Positions 36,308 through 45,647 of a DNA stretch of 64,000 nucleotides are shown piece by piece (positions within the stretch are counted from its first letter, which is position 1; every line of letters starts with the position of its first letter). The DNA comes from SVFI01 sp964519385. Lineage in GTDB: Bacteria; Bacillota; Clostridia; Lachnospirales; Lachnospiraceae. The notes beneath the pieces are model-generated. The model worked only from the letters and a program-made list of their open reading frames with translations, was not told the DNA's origin and made no database searches. A program made the position numbers and the translations under genes. The stretch spans positions 19,697-83,696 of the forward strand of contig CAZFLR010000007.1 of NCBI GenBank assembly GCA_964519385.1, in the 5' to 3' direction.

Positions 36308-37321
36308 TTATTTTTCAAACGAAGACTTTTGAGGAAAACGCTTTTCTAAAGCCGCATTAATGGCAGCCTTCATCTTTTCAAATTCCTCAGGTGTACAATT
36401 CTCATTAAAGCTTATCATCTGATAATTCGCACTTTCTATCGCATCTACGACTTCCTGATATGTGTCAATATTCGGAAAAAACACCTTTCCCTGCGTTCTG
36501 CGCGGATAAAAATCGCCTTCACAAAGCTGCCAGTAGCGCACAAGATACTGGGTCACATCCGTATGTCCGCGAAAACGGTTTTGAGAGCCTGCGTCCAGTG
36601 CTTCCGGCTCGAGCTCCCAAAGCTTTTTCAACGTGGATTTCTTAAACGCATTCGCCATATGCGGGTCATAAAAACCCGGAAAATCATACCAGTATTCTAA
36701 CGACCTCGTCCGCTCCAGCCGGTCGCCGTACTCCTCACAGAACCACTGCTCCGGATGCTCTGCCTGCACTTTTCTCTTTTTAAAATACTTATTGATGATA
36801 AACATGTGATTCACCTGAGCATAACGGGTTGCATGAGAAACCGCGCCAAACGAAGTAGTCGTAATGATATTTTCTACTGCTTCATCACATACCTTATCAT
36901 TTTTAAAGTAGTAAGTCTCCTCTATCGTTTGCAGCGGAAAAAGGTCATCATTAAACAAAATGTAATTCTCAGACAACGATTCTATCCTGTGCAAATTCAT
37001 TTCTATTGTTCCGGCATTAAAAGTCGGCAAATATTTTTCCGGTATGTAGTCAGAATGCTTTACACACACAAGTTTCGGATGTTCCTTTACCAAAAAATCC
37101 GGCAGATGTCCGCACGTAATCAGATAAATCCTGTGTACCCACGGCATATATTTTTCTATCGCCCGAAACCAGTAATGCAGATTGTCCCAGCTTTGAAAAC
37201 GGACATTGGATGACTCAAATGCCTCATATCCTCCCTCAAGTGCATACTTCCTTCTCTCTTCATTCCAAACGGGATCCTTTTCATTCACCCATGGTATCAC
37301 GATATCAATCGGCTGATTCAT
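36308..37321 (-). CDS. Stealth family sugar-phosphate transferase
   Basis: Stealth proteins transfer hexose-1-phosphate units during assembly of phosphate-linked capsules. The 337 residues show all conserved regions: CR1 DIVIPWVNEKDPVW, CR2 SWDNLHYWFRAIEKYMPWVHRIYL with FNDDLF shortly after, CR3 around SHATRYAQVNHMF and CR4 around RFRGHTDVTQYL. ATG 37321 (MNQPID) has GAGGG 8 bases upstream; an in-frame TTG six bases earlier is less likely. Together with the TagF-like gene it predicts a phosphodiester-containing surface polymer. Confidence 0.9.
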   Translation of the reverse strand: MNQPIDIVIPWVNEKDPVWNEERRKYALEGGYEAFESSNVRFQSWDNLHYWFRAIEKYMPWVHRIYLITCGHLPDFLVKEHPKLVCVKHSDYIPEKYLPTFNAGTIEMNLHRIESLSENYILFNDDLFPLQTIEETYYFKNDKVCDEAVENIITTTSFGAVSHATRYAQVNHMFIINKYFKKRKVQAEHPEQWFCEEYGDRLERTRSLEYWYDFPGFYDPHMANAFKKSTLKKLWELEPEALDAGSQNRFRGHTDVTQYLVRYWQLCEGDFYPRRTQGKVFFPNIDTYQEVVDAIESANYQMISFNENCTPEEFEKMKAAINAALEKRFPQKSSFEK

Positions 37322-37350
37322 AAACAATTCCCTCTTTTCTTTCTCCGGTG

Positions 37351-38520
37351 CTAATATATGTGTCTAAATTCCTTCCGGATAATTTTCTCTTCCTCTATTC
37401 CTTTTTCCACAAGACCTTTTTTAATGCTGTCTGCCAGCATCCTATTTCCGACAGCTATCAAAATCACATCTGCATCTGTCTTTGTCAGTGTTTCCGGCGA
37501 TTGCACCTCAAATCCCTGCCGCCTGTATATATCATAATCCCGGTCCACCCACCCGGCAATATTATAATGAAAACAGGAAAGCTGACGATGTATATCCTGT
37601 CCGCATTTTCCGGCCCCGTAGATAACAATTTTCTTATCTCTCAGTTCTCCACAGTCAGTCTGGAACTCCGGAAGATATACGATTTCATTATCAAACCCCA
37701 TATACTCATTCAACGCGTTGCACGTAAGCTGCGCAATCCATCGCTGAAGCTGGGCAGTCAGCACATTTTTTAAATAGTGTTCCGAAAATATACTTTCTAA
37801 TTCCAGATATAATTTATTAATATCAATCAACATTTCTTTATTAGTTGAATGAACTGCTGAATCTTCCCTATACCGATAATAATAAAGCGGCTCGTGCACG
37901 ATTTTGACTGATTTACATTTCAATATGTACTCATACAAAAACAATGCATCCTCTGCATACCGGATATCGCACTCTAATCCGTGCACCAGCTTCTCCACCA
38001 GACTTCGCCGAAATAATTTCCCCGGCAGACCCGAAATCAGTCGATGTATCTTAAAACTTTCCAAATCATATATCATGGTACCGACTAACTGCTCATAATC
38101 ATCTCCCTCATATATGTTTTCCTCATAAGCATTGCTGTATACTGTCTCCTTTATATTTGCATACTGCCTATACATATCAAAGCAGAGCAATTCGGTTTTA
38201 CCTATGTTTCCAACCATCTGTTCAATCATATCACATGTCACATAATCATCACTATCAACGAAGCTTATAAATTCGCCGGATGCCTGTTCGATCCCCGCCT
38301 TTCTGGCCGAAACTACTCCGCCGTTCTCTTTTGCCACAACATGGACACGCACATCTCTTTTCTCATAATCCCTAAGCACGGAAAGCGAGTCATCCGTTGA
38401 ACCGTCATCTACACAGATGACTTCTATATCCCGAAACGTCTGGGCAAGTACGCTGTCTATACACTCTTTCAAATAACATTCTGTGTTATACACCGGTATA
38501 ACAATTGAAACAAGCGGCAT
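37351..38520 (-). CDS. GT2 glycosyltransferase with C-terminal Rossmann-like module
   Basis: About 389 residues from ATG 38520 (GGGGAG upstream; a GTG six bases earlier overlaps the ribosome site). N-terminal GT-A domain: LVSIVIPVYNTECYLKEC, CVDDGSTDDS and SFVDSDDYV near 88-96. From about residue 290 a separate Rossmann-like module begins, KKIVIYGAGKCGQDIHRQL, with AGWVDRD and VILIAVGNR. The same type of module recurs in three neighbouring proteins. It lies 24-30 bases before the Stealth gene. Confidence 0.85.
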   Translation of the reverse strand: MPLVSIVIPVYNTECYLKECIDSVLAQTFRDIEVICVDDGSTDDSLSVLRDYEKRDVRVHVVAKENGGVVSARKAGIEQASGEFISFVDSDDYVTCDMIEQMVGNIGKTELLCFDMYRQYANIKETVYSNAYEENIYEGDDYEQLVGTMIYDLESFKIHRLISGLPGKLFRRSLVEKLVHGLECDIRYAEDALFLYEYILKCKSVKIVHEPLYYYRYREDSAVHSTNKEMLIDINKLYLELESIFSEHYLKNVLTAQLQRWIAQLTCNALNEYMGFDNEIVYLPEFQTDCGELRDKKIVIYGAGKCGQDIHRQLSCFHYNIAGWVDRDYDIYRRQGFEVQSPETLTKTDADVILIAVGNRMLADSIKKGLVEKGIEEEKIIRKEFRHIY

Positions 38521-38532
38521 TTTCACTCCCCC

Positions 38533-39006
38533 CTATTCTTCAGTAAATATATCAAAGCTAAAAATCGCACTTGTCACCGAGACCAAATCCTCCTGTCTGA
38601 CTCCCTGATTCATAAAATCTTCAAACACGGCATTTTCGTGAAACAAGCTGCAAATCATTATCTTTTCTATCTCGCCGGATTGATATCGCCTCAAAACCTC
38701 ATTTGGCGACACCACTTCTGTCTGACATACCCCCTGCGGAAAGCGGGTGAAATTCCTGTCACCGATACACCTTACCTCCACCGGAGAATCGGACCCGTGC
38801 AAATCGCGCAGTATATATTCCGTAAATTCCGTGACCGCATACAAGGCAATTTTTTCTGTCTGTATTTGTTCAAAAAAAACACCTATATTCCAGCCACGCA
38901 ATTTATTTTCCAGATAGCGCATGACTACCGGGCACTGATAACGATATCTCTCATTGCGCTCAGCCGAATTATATTTTGTTACGATTTTTTTTACCTTAGG
39001 AAACAT
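38533..39006 (-). CDS. unknown small protein resembling a stand-alone Rossmann-like module
   Basis: 157 residues, no known family recognised. The segment EKIALYAVTEFTEYILRDL near 51-69 aligns by eye with the ALYGxGxxxxxxxxxL starts of modules in the operon's HAD, GT2 and 700-residue proteins, though the Gly residues of the nucleotide loop are missing (YAVTEF). A second strand KIMICSLFHEN fits the IIIVA-type strand. It may be a degenerate or ligand-free copy with a partner-binding role (inference). It is packed between the pyruvyltransferase (2 bases) and the GT2 gene (12 bases). Confidence 0.65.
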   Translation of the reverse strand: MFPKVKKIVTKYNSAERNERYRYQCPVVMRYLENKLRGWNIGVFFEQIQTEKIALYAVTEFTEYILRDLHGSDSPVEVRCIGDRNFTRFPQGVCQTEVVSPNEVLRRYQSGEIEKIMICSLFHENAVFEDFMNQGVRQEDLVSVTSAIFSFDIFTEE

Positions 39007-39008
39007 AG

Positions 39009-40082
39009 CTATCTCCCTTCTTTTACGTCCAGCATCTCCTTTAAAAACTCAACGGACTTTTCTCTTTCACGCTGTATCTTCGCGCTGATATCGGAAAAAT
39101 CCATAGACCCTGAAACCTGTGTGACATCCATATATGTATCCACTATCCTGTTTCCGATTTCCATTTTTTCCGTCAGCATGTCAAATCTGCTTCTCATAGA
39201 ATCCACAACAAACAAATAAAACGGCGTTTTAAACTGCACGGAAAACAGCGTGGCATGATAAGAATTCGTCACTACCATCCGGGCATTTTGAATATACCAC
39301 AGAAAATTTTCTACCCCTTCATACATCATGCAGCCGTCATCTTTGCTGAACATATATGGCGGAGCACCCGGAATAGAATGCACCACCGCAAGGTTATATT
39401 TTCTGGAGAGCATATTTACAAACTCTACCCCTTTCATAAGCTCATGGTCATGTTCCAGCCAGAAAAAGAACAGAAAAGGCTTATCCCTCAGCGTCTCTTT
39501 TGCAATGATATCTTTATATTCCTCCGGTTCCAGAAGCAAAGTCGGATCCACAACCGTTCTGCATTCCATTCCGCTCGCTGCAGTCATAAAGGAAAGCTGA
39601 TCTTTTTCCCTTAGGGAAATCCCCTTGAACTTAGACGCATACTTCACAAATATATCCTCATACGCCTTAGCTCTCTCAGCCGACATACCAACACTGACGG
39701 CATAGGAAAATCGCGGTGAGGAATCAGCCAGATATGCGAATAAATAATTCTCATTCACCGTCGCAAATTCAAAATTCCACACCTGATCGCTTCCGACGCA
39801 GTAATAATCATAAGAAGCATCCGTCACTTCATGAATCATAGGCTGATTCAATCCGCATTTTTCCCGCAAAAAACTTTCAAAATGCGCTCTCTTTTCCATC
39901 ATATGTACATAGGATTCCTCTGTGTTGGCAGGTGTCGCATACGCATACCCTTCCGGTACATAATTAATAAGCTCCGCCTGATATCCTTCCAGCGAATTTA
40001 TACGTCTGCGCAGCGCATATGCCTGTAAAACCGCCCCATAATTATTGGCATATTGGAATGTTAAAATACCGACTTTTTTCAT
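39009..40082 (-). CDS. polysaccharide pyruvyltransferase family protein
   Basis: 357 residues, family PF04230, which adds pyruvate ketals from phosphoenolpyruvate to sugars of wall polymers or exopolysaccharide. Visible: the N-terminal GILTFQYANNYGAVLQAYAL, YDYYCVGSDQVWN near 88-100, SLREKDQLSF, and the C-terminal VVTNSYHATLFSVQF. It is followed on the gene map by the FrhB-type fusion gene; these two families are frequently neighbours in polysaccharide loci. Ribosome site GAGGAG. Confidence 0.92.
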   Translation of the reverse strand: MKKVGILTFQYANNYGAVLQAYALRRRINSLEGYQAELINYVPEGYAYATPANTEESYVHMMEKRAHFESFLREKCGLNQPMIHEVTDASYDYYCVGSDQVWNFEFATVNENYLFAYLADSSPRFSYAVSVGMSAERAKAYEDIFVKYASKFKGISLREKDQLSFMTAASGMECRTVVDPTLLLEPEEYKDIIAKETLRDKPFLFFFWLEHDHELMKGVEFVNMLSRKYNLAVVHSIPGAPPYMFSKDDGCMMYEGVENFLWYIQNARMVVTNSYHATLFSVQFKTPFYLFVVDSMRSRFDMLTEKMEIGNRIVDTYMDVTQVSGSMDFSDISAKIQREREKSVEFLKEMLDVKEGR

Positions 40083-40094
40083 ATTGCTCCTCTT

Positions 40095-42197
40095 CTACAC
40101 CTCTACAGAATATATTGTGGCATTCGGATATTTTTTTCGTATGTCCTTTTTTACCTCAGCCATAAATTGTCCGGCCGCAACCACCCATATACAATCCGTT
40201 CTCTCCTCAGGATTTTGCGCCACGAACTCATCAAATGTGCAAATACCCTGCTTCTTTACATGATTGTCAATAATACACTCTATCTGCTTCTCATATTTGC
40301 GGGCAAACATCCGTCCCAGTATACCATAGCCATATAATATAATCTTTGATGACTGAAATACATCCTCATGTGTGGATGCCTTTTGTCTCTTCCAGTTAAC
40401 CTCATCCCTTATGCATGCTCCATTCGCTTTTCCTGCCACAATTGCATGCTCCGGCATATTTTTATTTACCACCGTCTGCGCCGTAATCAGACTGTCCTGC
40501 CCGATTCGCACACCCTTTAACACTGTCACGTTCGAGGTCAGCCATACATGATTTTCGATGACAACTTCCTTCGCCGGATTTACCGAAGCTCCGCAGTCGT
40601 TCTGCAGTTGATGAAAATCGCTGTCATAAATCATAATATTTCTACCCAGCATCACATCTTCACCCAGAACCACTTTTTTTGCAACAATAATGACACTTCC
40701 GCCGTTTGCCGTAAAAAATCCGGTATCCAACAAAGCATTTTCCTTAACCTCGACTACCGTATTATAAAACAACGCGCCTCCGTGATGCATATTCCATAAA
40801 GCCTTATCATTCATTCTGACATGTGTTTCAGATTTTGAGCCTCTCAATTTATTAATTCCGATTTCAAAATCTTTGTCTCCATGTACATAAATTCTCGCCG
40901 TCTTATCAAGATCCAGTATCGCATTTTTATACGGAATCAGCTTCGCAGTTCCTAAGCGCACCACATTCTTTGAACAGTAATTGTAAAAAAGATACTTTAA
41001 AACAGATATTTCTCCATGATTTTTATATTTCTTTTTATCTTTTTTCAATTCTCTGCAGATATATAATGGTCCGTGTTTTTTCTTTGTACTTTTCTCTTCA
41101 CCTATACATTGCCGTACAGCTTCGCTGAATGTTTTTTCTTTTATCAGCTCTGCAAACTTTTCTGTCTTCCCGGAGTTTGCCGGATTCTGTAATAATGCTT
41201 TATTTCCCGGCAAAACATCCTCTATCATCTTTTCCCTGATATACAGGCTTCCTTTTGCTCTTTCAAATAACCGCTTCCCTTTTTCCGTATTCAGCATCAG
41301 AACCGAAATCCCCTGAAACATATCATACTCGGACTCTCCGGCTATCCCCCAAAAATCACCGATTGTGATATCTGAAACCTTTCTCGGCAATGTTCTGTAC
41401 CGGCATTCAAAACAGGATTCTCTCGTGTATAAATCATTTCCCACAAATCCTTTTACCCACAAATCCTCATTTTTATCCTTATGGTATTCTGCTCCGTTTT
41501 CAAAACAAACCCGGGTCGCAAGACTCCGCCATCCGGTTTTCTTGTTTTTAAGGTGCACCATAGTTGCCTTCGCCCCATATTCCTTCTCAAGGTCGGAAAT
41601 GTATTCTCTGAATGCGAGCGGTGAATTGATACTCCTGCAAATAAAGTCCATATAATATATTTCTGCTTTGGTATCGCCCAGATACATGGACATTGCTGCA
41701 TTCTGGCACGGAGTTCCGCAGAACAAAACCTCTTTGCCCTTTTTCAGTTCTTCTTTTACCGCCTTATAAATTCCTTCCGTATCGCTTTGGAAATATTTTG
41801 AGCCACACAGACATTCCAATTCTTCCATTGTACGTGCCAGAAAATGATTGGCACTTTTATAGTTCTCGCCATAACGACAACCGGCTACTGCACCTCCGTT
41901 TTCTATAATCTTTCTTGCAAGCTCATAGAAAACGCCTCCAGAGGTACTCTGATTTCTAAGGGTAGAATCCTTACTCCAGGCTGCCCAGACCACCGGCTCA
42001 TTCCCCTCCGGCACTTGTTCCGCTTGAAGCGAAGGGCATTTTTTCTCACACAAACCACAATCCGTACACTTCTCTTTATCAATGTGAGGATACCAAAATC
42101 CTTTCTCGTCTGTCTCAAACGTAATCGCACCGTGCGGGCAGACATCTGCGCACATCTTGCACCCGGTACATTGACCTTTTGTCATATCACCTATCAT
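40095..42197 (-). CDS. three-part fusion: 4Fe-4S/FrhB-type domain, left-handed beta-helix acyltransferase, Rossmann module
   Basis: The protein has 700 residues. Two ferredoxin motifs (Cys 10, 13, 16, 20 and 44, 47, 50, 54) are followed by a coenzyme F420 hydrogenase/dehydrogenase beta-type domain to about 330 with STSGGVFYELA and FCGTPCQNAAM. Residues about 430-610 contain hexapeptide repeats of a left-handed beta-helix acetyltransferase (VVEVKENALLDTG, VTVLKGVRIGQDS, with the putative catalytic-type His region YDSDFHQL). From about 622 a Rossmann-like module follows (SKIILYGYGILGRMF). The ATG overlaps the upstream stop by 4 bases. Such FrhB-like domains occur in polysaccharide loci, possibly as redox enzymes; the acyltransferase would O- or N-acetylate the glycan. 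Confidence 0.85.
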   Translation of the reverse strand: MIGDMTKGQCTGCKMCADVCPHGAITFETDEKGFWYPHIDKEKCTDCGLCEKKCPSLQAEQVPEGNEPVVWAAWSKDSTLRNQSTSGGVFYELARKIIENGGAVAGCRYGENYKSANHFLARTMEELECLCGSKYFQSDTEGIYKAVKEELKKGKEVLFCGTPCQNAAMSMYLGDTKAEIYYMDFICRSINSPLAFREYISDLEKEYGAKATMVHLKNKKTGWRSLATRVCFENGAEYHKDKNEDLWVKGFVGNDLYTRESCFECRYRTLPRKVSDITIGDFWGIAGESEYDMFQGISVLMLNTEKGKRLFERAKGSLYIREKMIEDVLPGNKALLQNPANSGKTEKFAELIKEKTFSEAVRQCIGEEKSTKKKHGPLYICRELKKDKKKYKNHGEISVLKYLFYNYCSKNVVRLGTAKLIPYKNAILDLDKTARIYVHGDKDFEIGINKLRGSKSETHVRMNDKALWNMHHGGALFYNTVVEVKENALLDTGFFTANGGSVIIVAKKVVLGEDVMLGRNIMIYDSDFHQLQNDCGASVNPAKEVVIENHVWLTSNVTVLKGVRIGQDSLITAQTVVNKNMPEHAIVAGKANGACIRDEVNWKRQKASTHEDVFQSSKIILYGYGILGRMFARKYEKQIECIIDNHVKKQGICTFDEFVAQNPEERTDCIWVVAAGQFMAEVKKDIRKKYPNATIYSVEV

Positions 42198-44680
42198 TCT
42201 GTCACCCCTTTAATCTCATCCCATACAGTCTTACCGACATTTATCTCCCCTCGCGTCTCTTCCTCTGAAAATCCCGGGTCTAATACCTTACAAAAACGAC
42301 GCAGGTCAAACAGATTACTTTCTACGCCTCTGTGCTCCCTAAGCTCAGCCCGGATATTCTTCTCATATCGATTCAAATAAAGCTCCAGTTCCTTCTCTTC
42401 CGGCTGATTATCGTATATTCGTTCCGCACCCGATTCGTCTCTGATAAGAACCTTTCCGTCGGTCATCTGGCATATCCTTCTCTTATTCTCCAATACCCTG
42501 TAACAGGTATACTGTTCGTCCAAAATCTGCATCTCTTTTTCTGAATCTTTTGAGAGTATCATCGTTTTGGACTTATATGTACCCGGAAATACAATCTCTC
42601 TTCCTGTGTCCACAACTCCCAAAAAGAGTCCGCCCGGAGCTGTTGCTCCCTTGGGCAAATCAATCTCCAGCACTTCTTTTTTTCCGTCCCAGCGCACAAT
42701 AGAGGTATTATCTCTCGGAGAAAGCCAAAAATATCTGCCGTCCCATGTCATTCCCGAATAACAGTTCTTCGCCTTTCCGATTTCAATCCACTCAAAATTT
42801 CCTGTCTTCAAATCAAATTTTAAAACATGATTTCCCATACAGGATGCCAAATATACTATTTGACCGCATCGTGCATAATCATTTCTGAAAAAAGCATTCT
42901 GATTTTTCGCCTCGGAATCCGGTATGTTTTCAAATATCTCATCATAATAAGTGACATTGCCATTCTCTAAATCAACCTTCAGAATAGAAGGGTAACAGGT
43001 TCCGATTAAATACAGCTTCTCTTCGTAAAAAAGAGTTTGGAAAAATTTTAATTGCACATTCTTGTCTTGTACATGAATTTCTTTCCACTGCTTCGTATCA
43101 CAATTGAATATAAGTATCTTCTTTGCGGCAAGAGGTGTAAAAACAAGGAAATTCTTCCATATATCAATTTTGGAAGCCAGTCGGTCCTCCATGATTTTTT
43201 CATCCGGTATGTTTCCCAGTATCTTTGTCTTACCGCTTTCCGTATCCAGTTCACAAATCATATTGATATCGCGTGCCACGAAAATCAATTTACCGTCTTT
43301 TTCACAAAAGTCTTCAAATATCACGGCATTTTCTTCCGCACATCTGAAGCTCTGCAACAGCATTGGTTTTCCTGCCTCTTCGCAGAGCTTTACCACGCTG
43401 CTTCCGTCCCCATAATATCCGTCACAAACTGCTATCGCCCTGTCCAGTTCCGGCGAATCATCATAAATCCCGAATCTGCGGGCTTTATACTCTTCCACCA
43501 GCTTACTGTATTTTTCCCACAGGTCCGGTTTCATAGACTCAATCGTTGCCTTCATCAGCGGGTGCGGTCGCCATAAAAGCACTACTTCCTCACTGTTTTC
43601 GGCAAAAAAAGTAAAAACGGATTTCATTTTTTCAATCATATCTTCACTATGCTGTAAAAAAGCACTCACGCTTGTATTGTAAAAAACAACCTTTTTCCTT
43701 TTTTCACCCGGTCGCTCTATCAGCTCAAGCCACTCTTTAGGCAATCTGATGTTCTCTTTTTTTATATTGCGCACCTTGTCCACTTTCGGTGAACCGGTGC
43801 CAAGAATTTTATTCTCCCAATACTTCCGCGTCTTTTCTCCTGCCCACTGCGTCATGACATCGACATAAATCTGTCGCATTGCCTCCGACTGTACCACTAC
43901 TCTGTCCGCATGCAAAACTCCGGGCACCATTATAAAGTGTTCCATATATTTTACACTCACCTTATCCTGCGGATTTATTTCATTCAGTACAAAGTAAGGA
44001 ACATAGACCAGACAATCCGTGTATTCCTTTATCCGCTTAGAATAAAATGCCGGATGGATGGTTGTCACATAGTTCGCCTCATCATAGGGATTATGGATAA
44101 AAATTACATCCGGACGTCTTTCTTCTAGGCGATATGCATCATAGTGTGTAATCGGAACATATTCGGGGAATAACTCTCCCTCATAATGCATTTCCTTTAC
44201 CGAGCCGTCCGGCTTCTTATCAAAGTACGGTATCGGAACCACATATGCGTCGCACGACGGATCTGCATCCGCTGCAAGCCAGATGCTTTCAAGCGAATCC
44301 CACATAGAGGCCTTATACGGCAGAAAAAGAACTTCTTTTTTTTCTTTTATATCTTCGCTGATACTATTTCGTATACGCTCTAAAATTACGGACAGAGTTT
44401 CCCGAACCTCAGCTCTGGAAATGAACTCCTTCTTTGTAAGCGATACATGAATTTGATAAATAGCTTCACAATATTCTTCCAGCATTGCAACGGTGACAAA
44501 CCCCTGACCTTCCGAATCCTCTATCACCGTCCCGATTATAATCGCGCTCTCCTGGCACTGCTGTAAAAGAAGCATTGCATCCTGTACTCTGCATTCCTCT
44601 ATCACCCCTGCCAAAAGTTCATGCGCTTTTTCAATTGTTTCAACACTTTTTATAATCTGTTCTTTTTGCTGTTTTCTCAT
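42194..44680 (-). CDS. CDP-glycerol glycerophosphotransferase-like protein with C-terminal beta-propeller-like half
   Basis: 828 residues. Residues 1-110 are helical. About 115-445 resemble the TagF/CDP-glycerol glycerophosphotransferase GT-B fold: VLFLPYKASMWDSLE, YVPYFVLNE, VVVQSEAMRQIYVD, VVLLWRPHP and CDGYYGDGSSVVKLCE, where TagF-type enzymes have a D.SS pair near the donor site. From about 450 repeated blades follow, with IFVARDINMICELD, LFYEEKLYLIGT, MTWDGRYFWLSPRDN, which look like a propeller. It would add polyol-phosphate units or recognise the polymer; the fusion is unusual. The stop overlaps the next start (ATGA). Confidence 0.78.
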   Translation of the reverse strand: MRKQQKEQIIKSVETIEKAHELLAGVIEECRVQDAMLLLQQCQESAIIIGTVIEDSEGQGFVTVAMLEEYCEAIYQIHVSLTKKEFISRAEVRETLSVILERIRNSISEDIKEKKEVLFLPYKASMWDSLESIWLAADADPSCDAYVVPIPYFDKKPDGSVKEMHYEGELFPEYVPITHYDAYRLEERRPDVIFIHNPYDEANYVTTIHPAFYSKRIKEYTDCLVYVPYFVLNEINPQDKVSVKYMEHFIMVPGVLHADRVVVQSEAMRQIYVDVMTQWAGEKTRKYWENKILGTGSPKVDKVRNIKKENIRLPKEWLELIERPGEKRKKVVFYNTSVSAFLQHSEDMIEKMKSVFTFFAENSEEVVLLWRPHPLMKATIESMKPDLWEKYSKLVEEYKARRFGIYDDSPELDRAIAVCDGYYGDGSSVVKLCEEAGKPMLLQSFRCAEENAVIFEDFCEKDGKLIFVARDINMICELDTESGKTKILGNIPDEKIMEDRLASKIDIWKNFLVFTPLAAKKILIFNCDTKQWKEIHVQDKNVQLKFFQTLFYEEKLYLIGTCYPSILKVDLENGNVTYYDEIFENIPDSEAKNQNAFFRNDYARCGQIVYLASCMGNHVLKFDLKTGNFEWIEIGKAKNCYSGMTWDGRYFWLSPRDNTSIVRWDGKKEVLEIDLPKGATAPGGLFLGVVDTGREIVFPGTYKSKTMILSKDSEKEMQILDEQYTCYRVLENKRRICQMTDGKVLIRDESGAERIYDNQPEEKELELYLNRYEKNIRAELREHRGVESNLFDLRRFCKVLDPGFSEEETRGEINVGKTVWDEIKGVTE

Positions 44681-44692
44681 TTCATCCCACTT

Positions 44693-45562
44693 TTATAATC
44701 TTGAAAAATCACAGGTATCCGGATTATAACGCAGCCTTATATTTTCATTCAGACTGCTGATCCGGGCTATTTCTTTTGGTGTCATTTCAAAATTTTCCAC
44801 ATCAAATATATCATCAAAATGTTCCTTATTCAGCGTTCTTGGTATCGCTGTTCTTCCCAACTGATAATGCCATCTTAAAATAATCTGAACCGCTGATTTT
44901 TGATACTTTTGCGAAAGTTCGTAAATCGGTCTTGATTTAATCAGAACATCATGCATTCTTCCGATTGGTGAGTATGCAATCGGCTGAATGTCATTTGCGT
45001 AGCAGTAATTTATCAGAGCCTCCTGCGTAAACAGCGGATGAATTTCAAACTGGTTTACCGCCGGTACAACCGTTGCTTCCTGCATAAGCTCCTCTAGATG
45101 ATGCTTATGAAAATTGCAGACTCCTATCGAGCGTATCAAACCTTCCTCGTACAATTTCTCCATCTCTTTGTAGGTTTGTACAAAAGTTCCGGTCTGCGGC
45201 CAGTGAATCAGATAAAAATCAACATAATCCACCCCCAGCGCGGAAAGCGTCTTTTCCAGTGCCAGTCTTACATTTCCTTCCCACTGCTGCTTATTGCTGA
45301 TTTTAGACATTAATAAGATGTCCTTTCGCTCAATGCCCGAATCCTTCACTGCCTTACCCAGCATCTCCTCATTATGACCGTATGCCCCTGAGGTATCAAA
45401 CAATTTACATTTCCCCGACATCAGTGCATGGCAGTATATATGATATTGTCTGTCCATCAATTCCGCGACGGATGCATCTTCTTTTTTCCCCCATATTCCG
45501 GTAGCTCCAAGACCCAGTCTCGGCAGACATTTCCCATTGTTTAATATAATCTGGTCTTTCAT
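44693..45562 (-). CDS. aldo/keto reductase
   Basis: A 289-residue (alpha/beta)8 NADPH-dependent oxidoreductase. The tetrad is visible: Asp and Tyr in LFDTSGAYGHNE, Lys in LMSKI and His in YLIHWP; the NADPH-site motif IPRTLNKEHFDD is near the C-terminus. It is the first gene of the eight-gene polysaccharide operon, 12 bases before the TagF-like gene; a role in making or reducing a sugar precursor is plausible. Only about 25 bases separate its start from the terminator of the gene before it, leaving little room for its own promoter. Confidence 0.93.
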   Translation of the reverse strand: MKDQIILNNGKCLPRLGLGATGIWGKKEDASVAELMDRQYHIYCHALMSGKCKLFDTSGAYGHNEEMLGKAVKDSGIERKDILLMSKISNKQQWEGNVRLALEKTLSALGVDYVDFYLIHWPQTGTFVQTYKEMEKLYEEGLIRSIGVCNFHKHHLEELMQEATVVPAVNQFEIHPLFTQEALINYCYANDIQPIAYSPIGRMHDVLIKSRPIYELSQKYQKSAVQIILRWHYQLGRTAIPRTLNKEHFDDIFDVENFEMTPKEIARISSLNENIRLRYNPDTCDFSRL

Positions 45563-45587
45563 ATCTCACCCGTTTTATCTGCTAATG

Positions 45588-45619
45588 AAAAGGAACTACG
45601 CCCAAACGGGCGCAGTTCC
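45588..45619 (-). terminator. intrinsic terminator of the exported-protein gene
   Basis: On the minus strand GGAACTGCGCCC pairs with GGGCGTAGTTCC (one mismatch), loop GTTT, then TTTTC. Some read-through would feed the downstream polysaccharide operon. Confidence 0.8.
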
Positions 45620-45647
45620 GGCTGTTAAAACTTATTATTTCTCAGTA

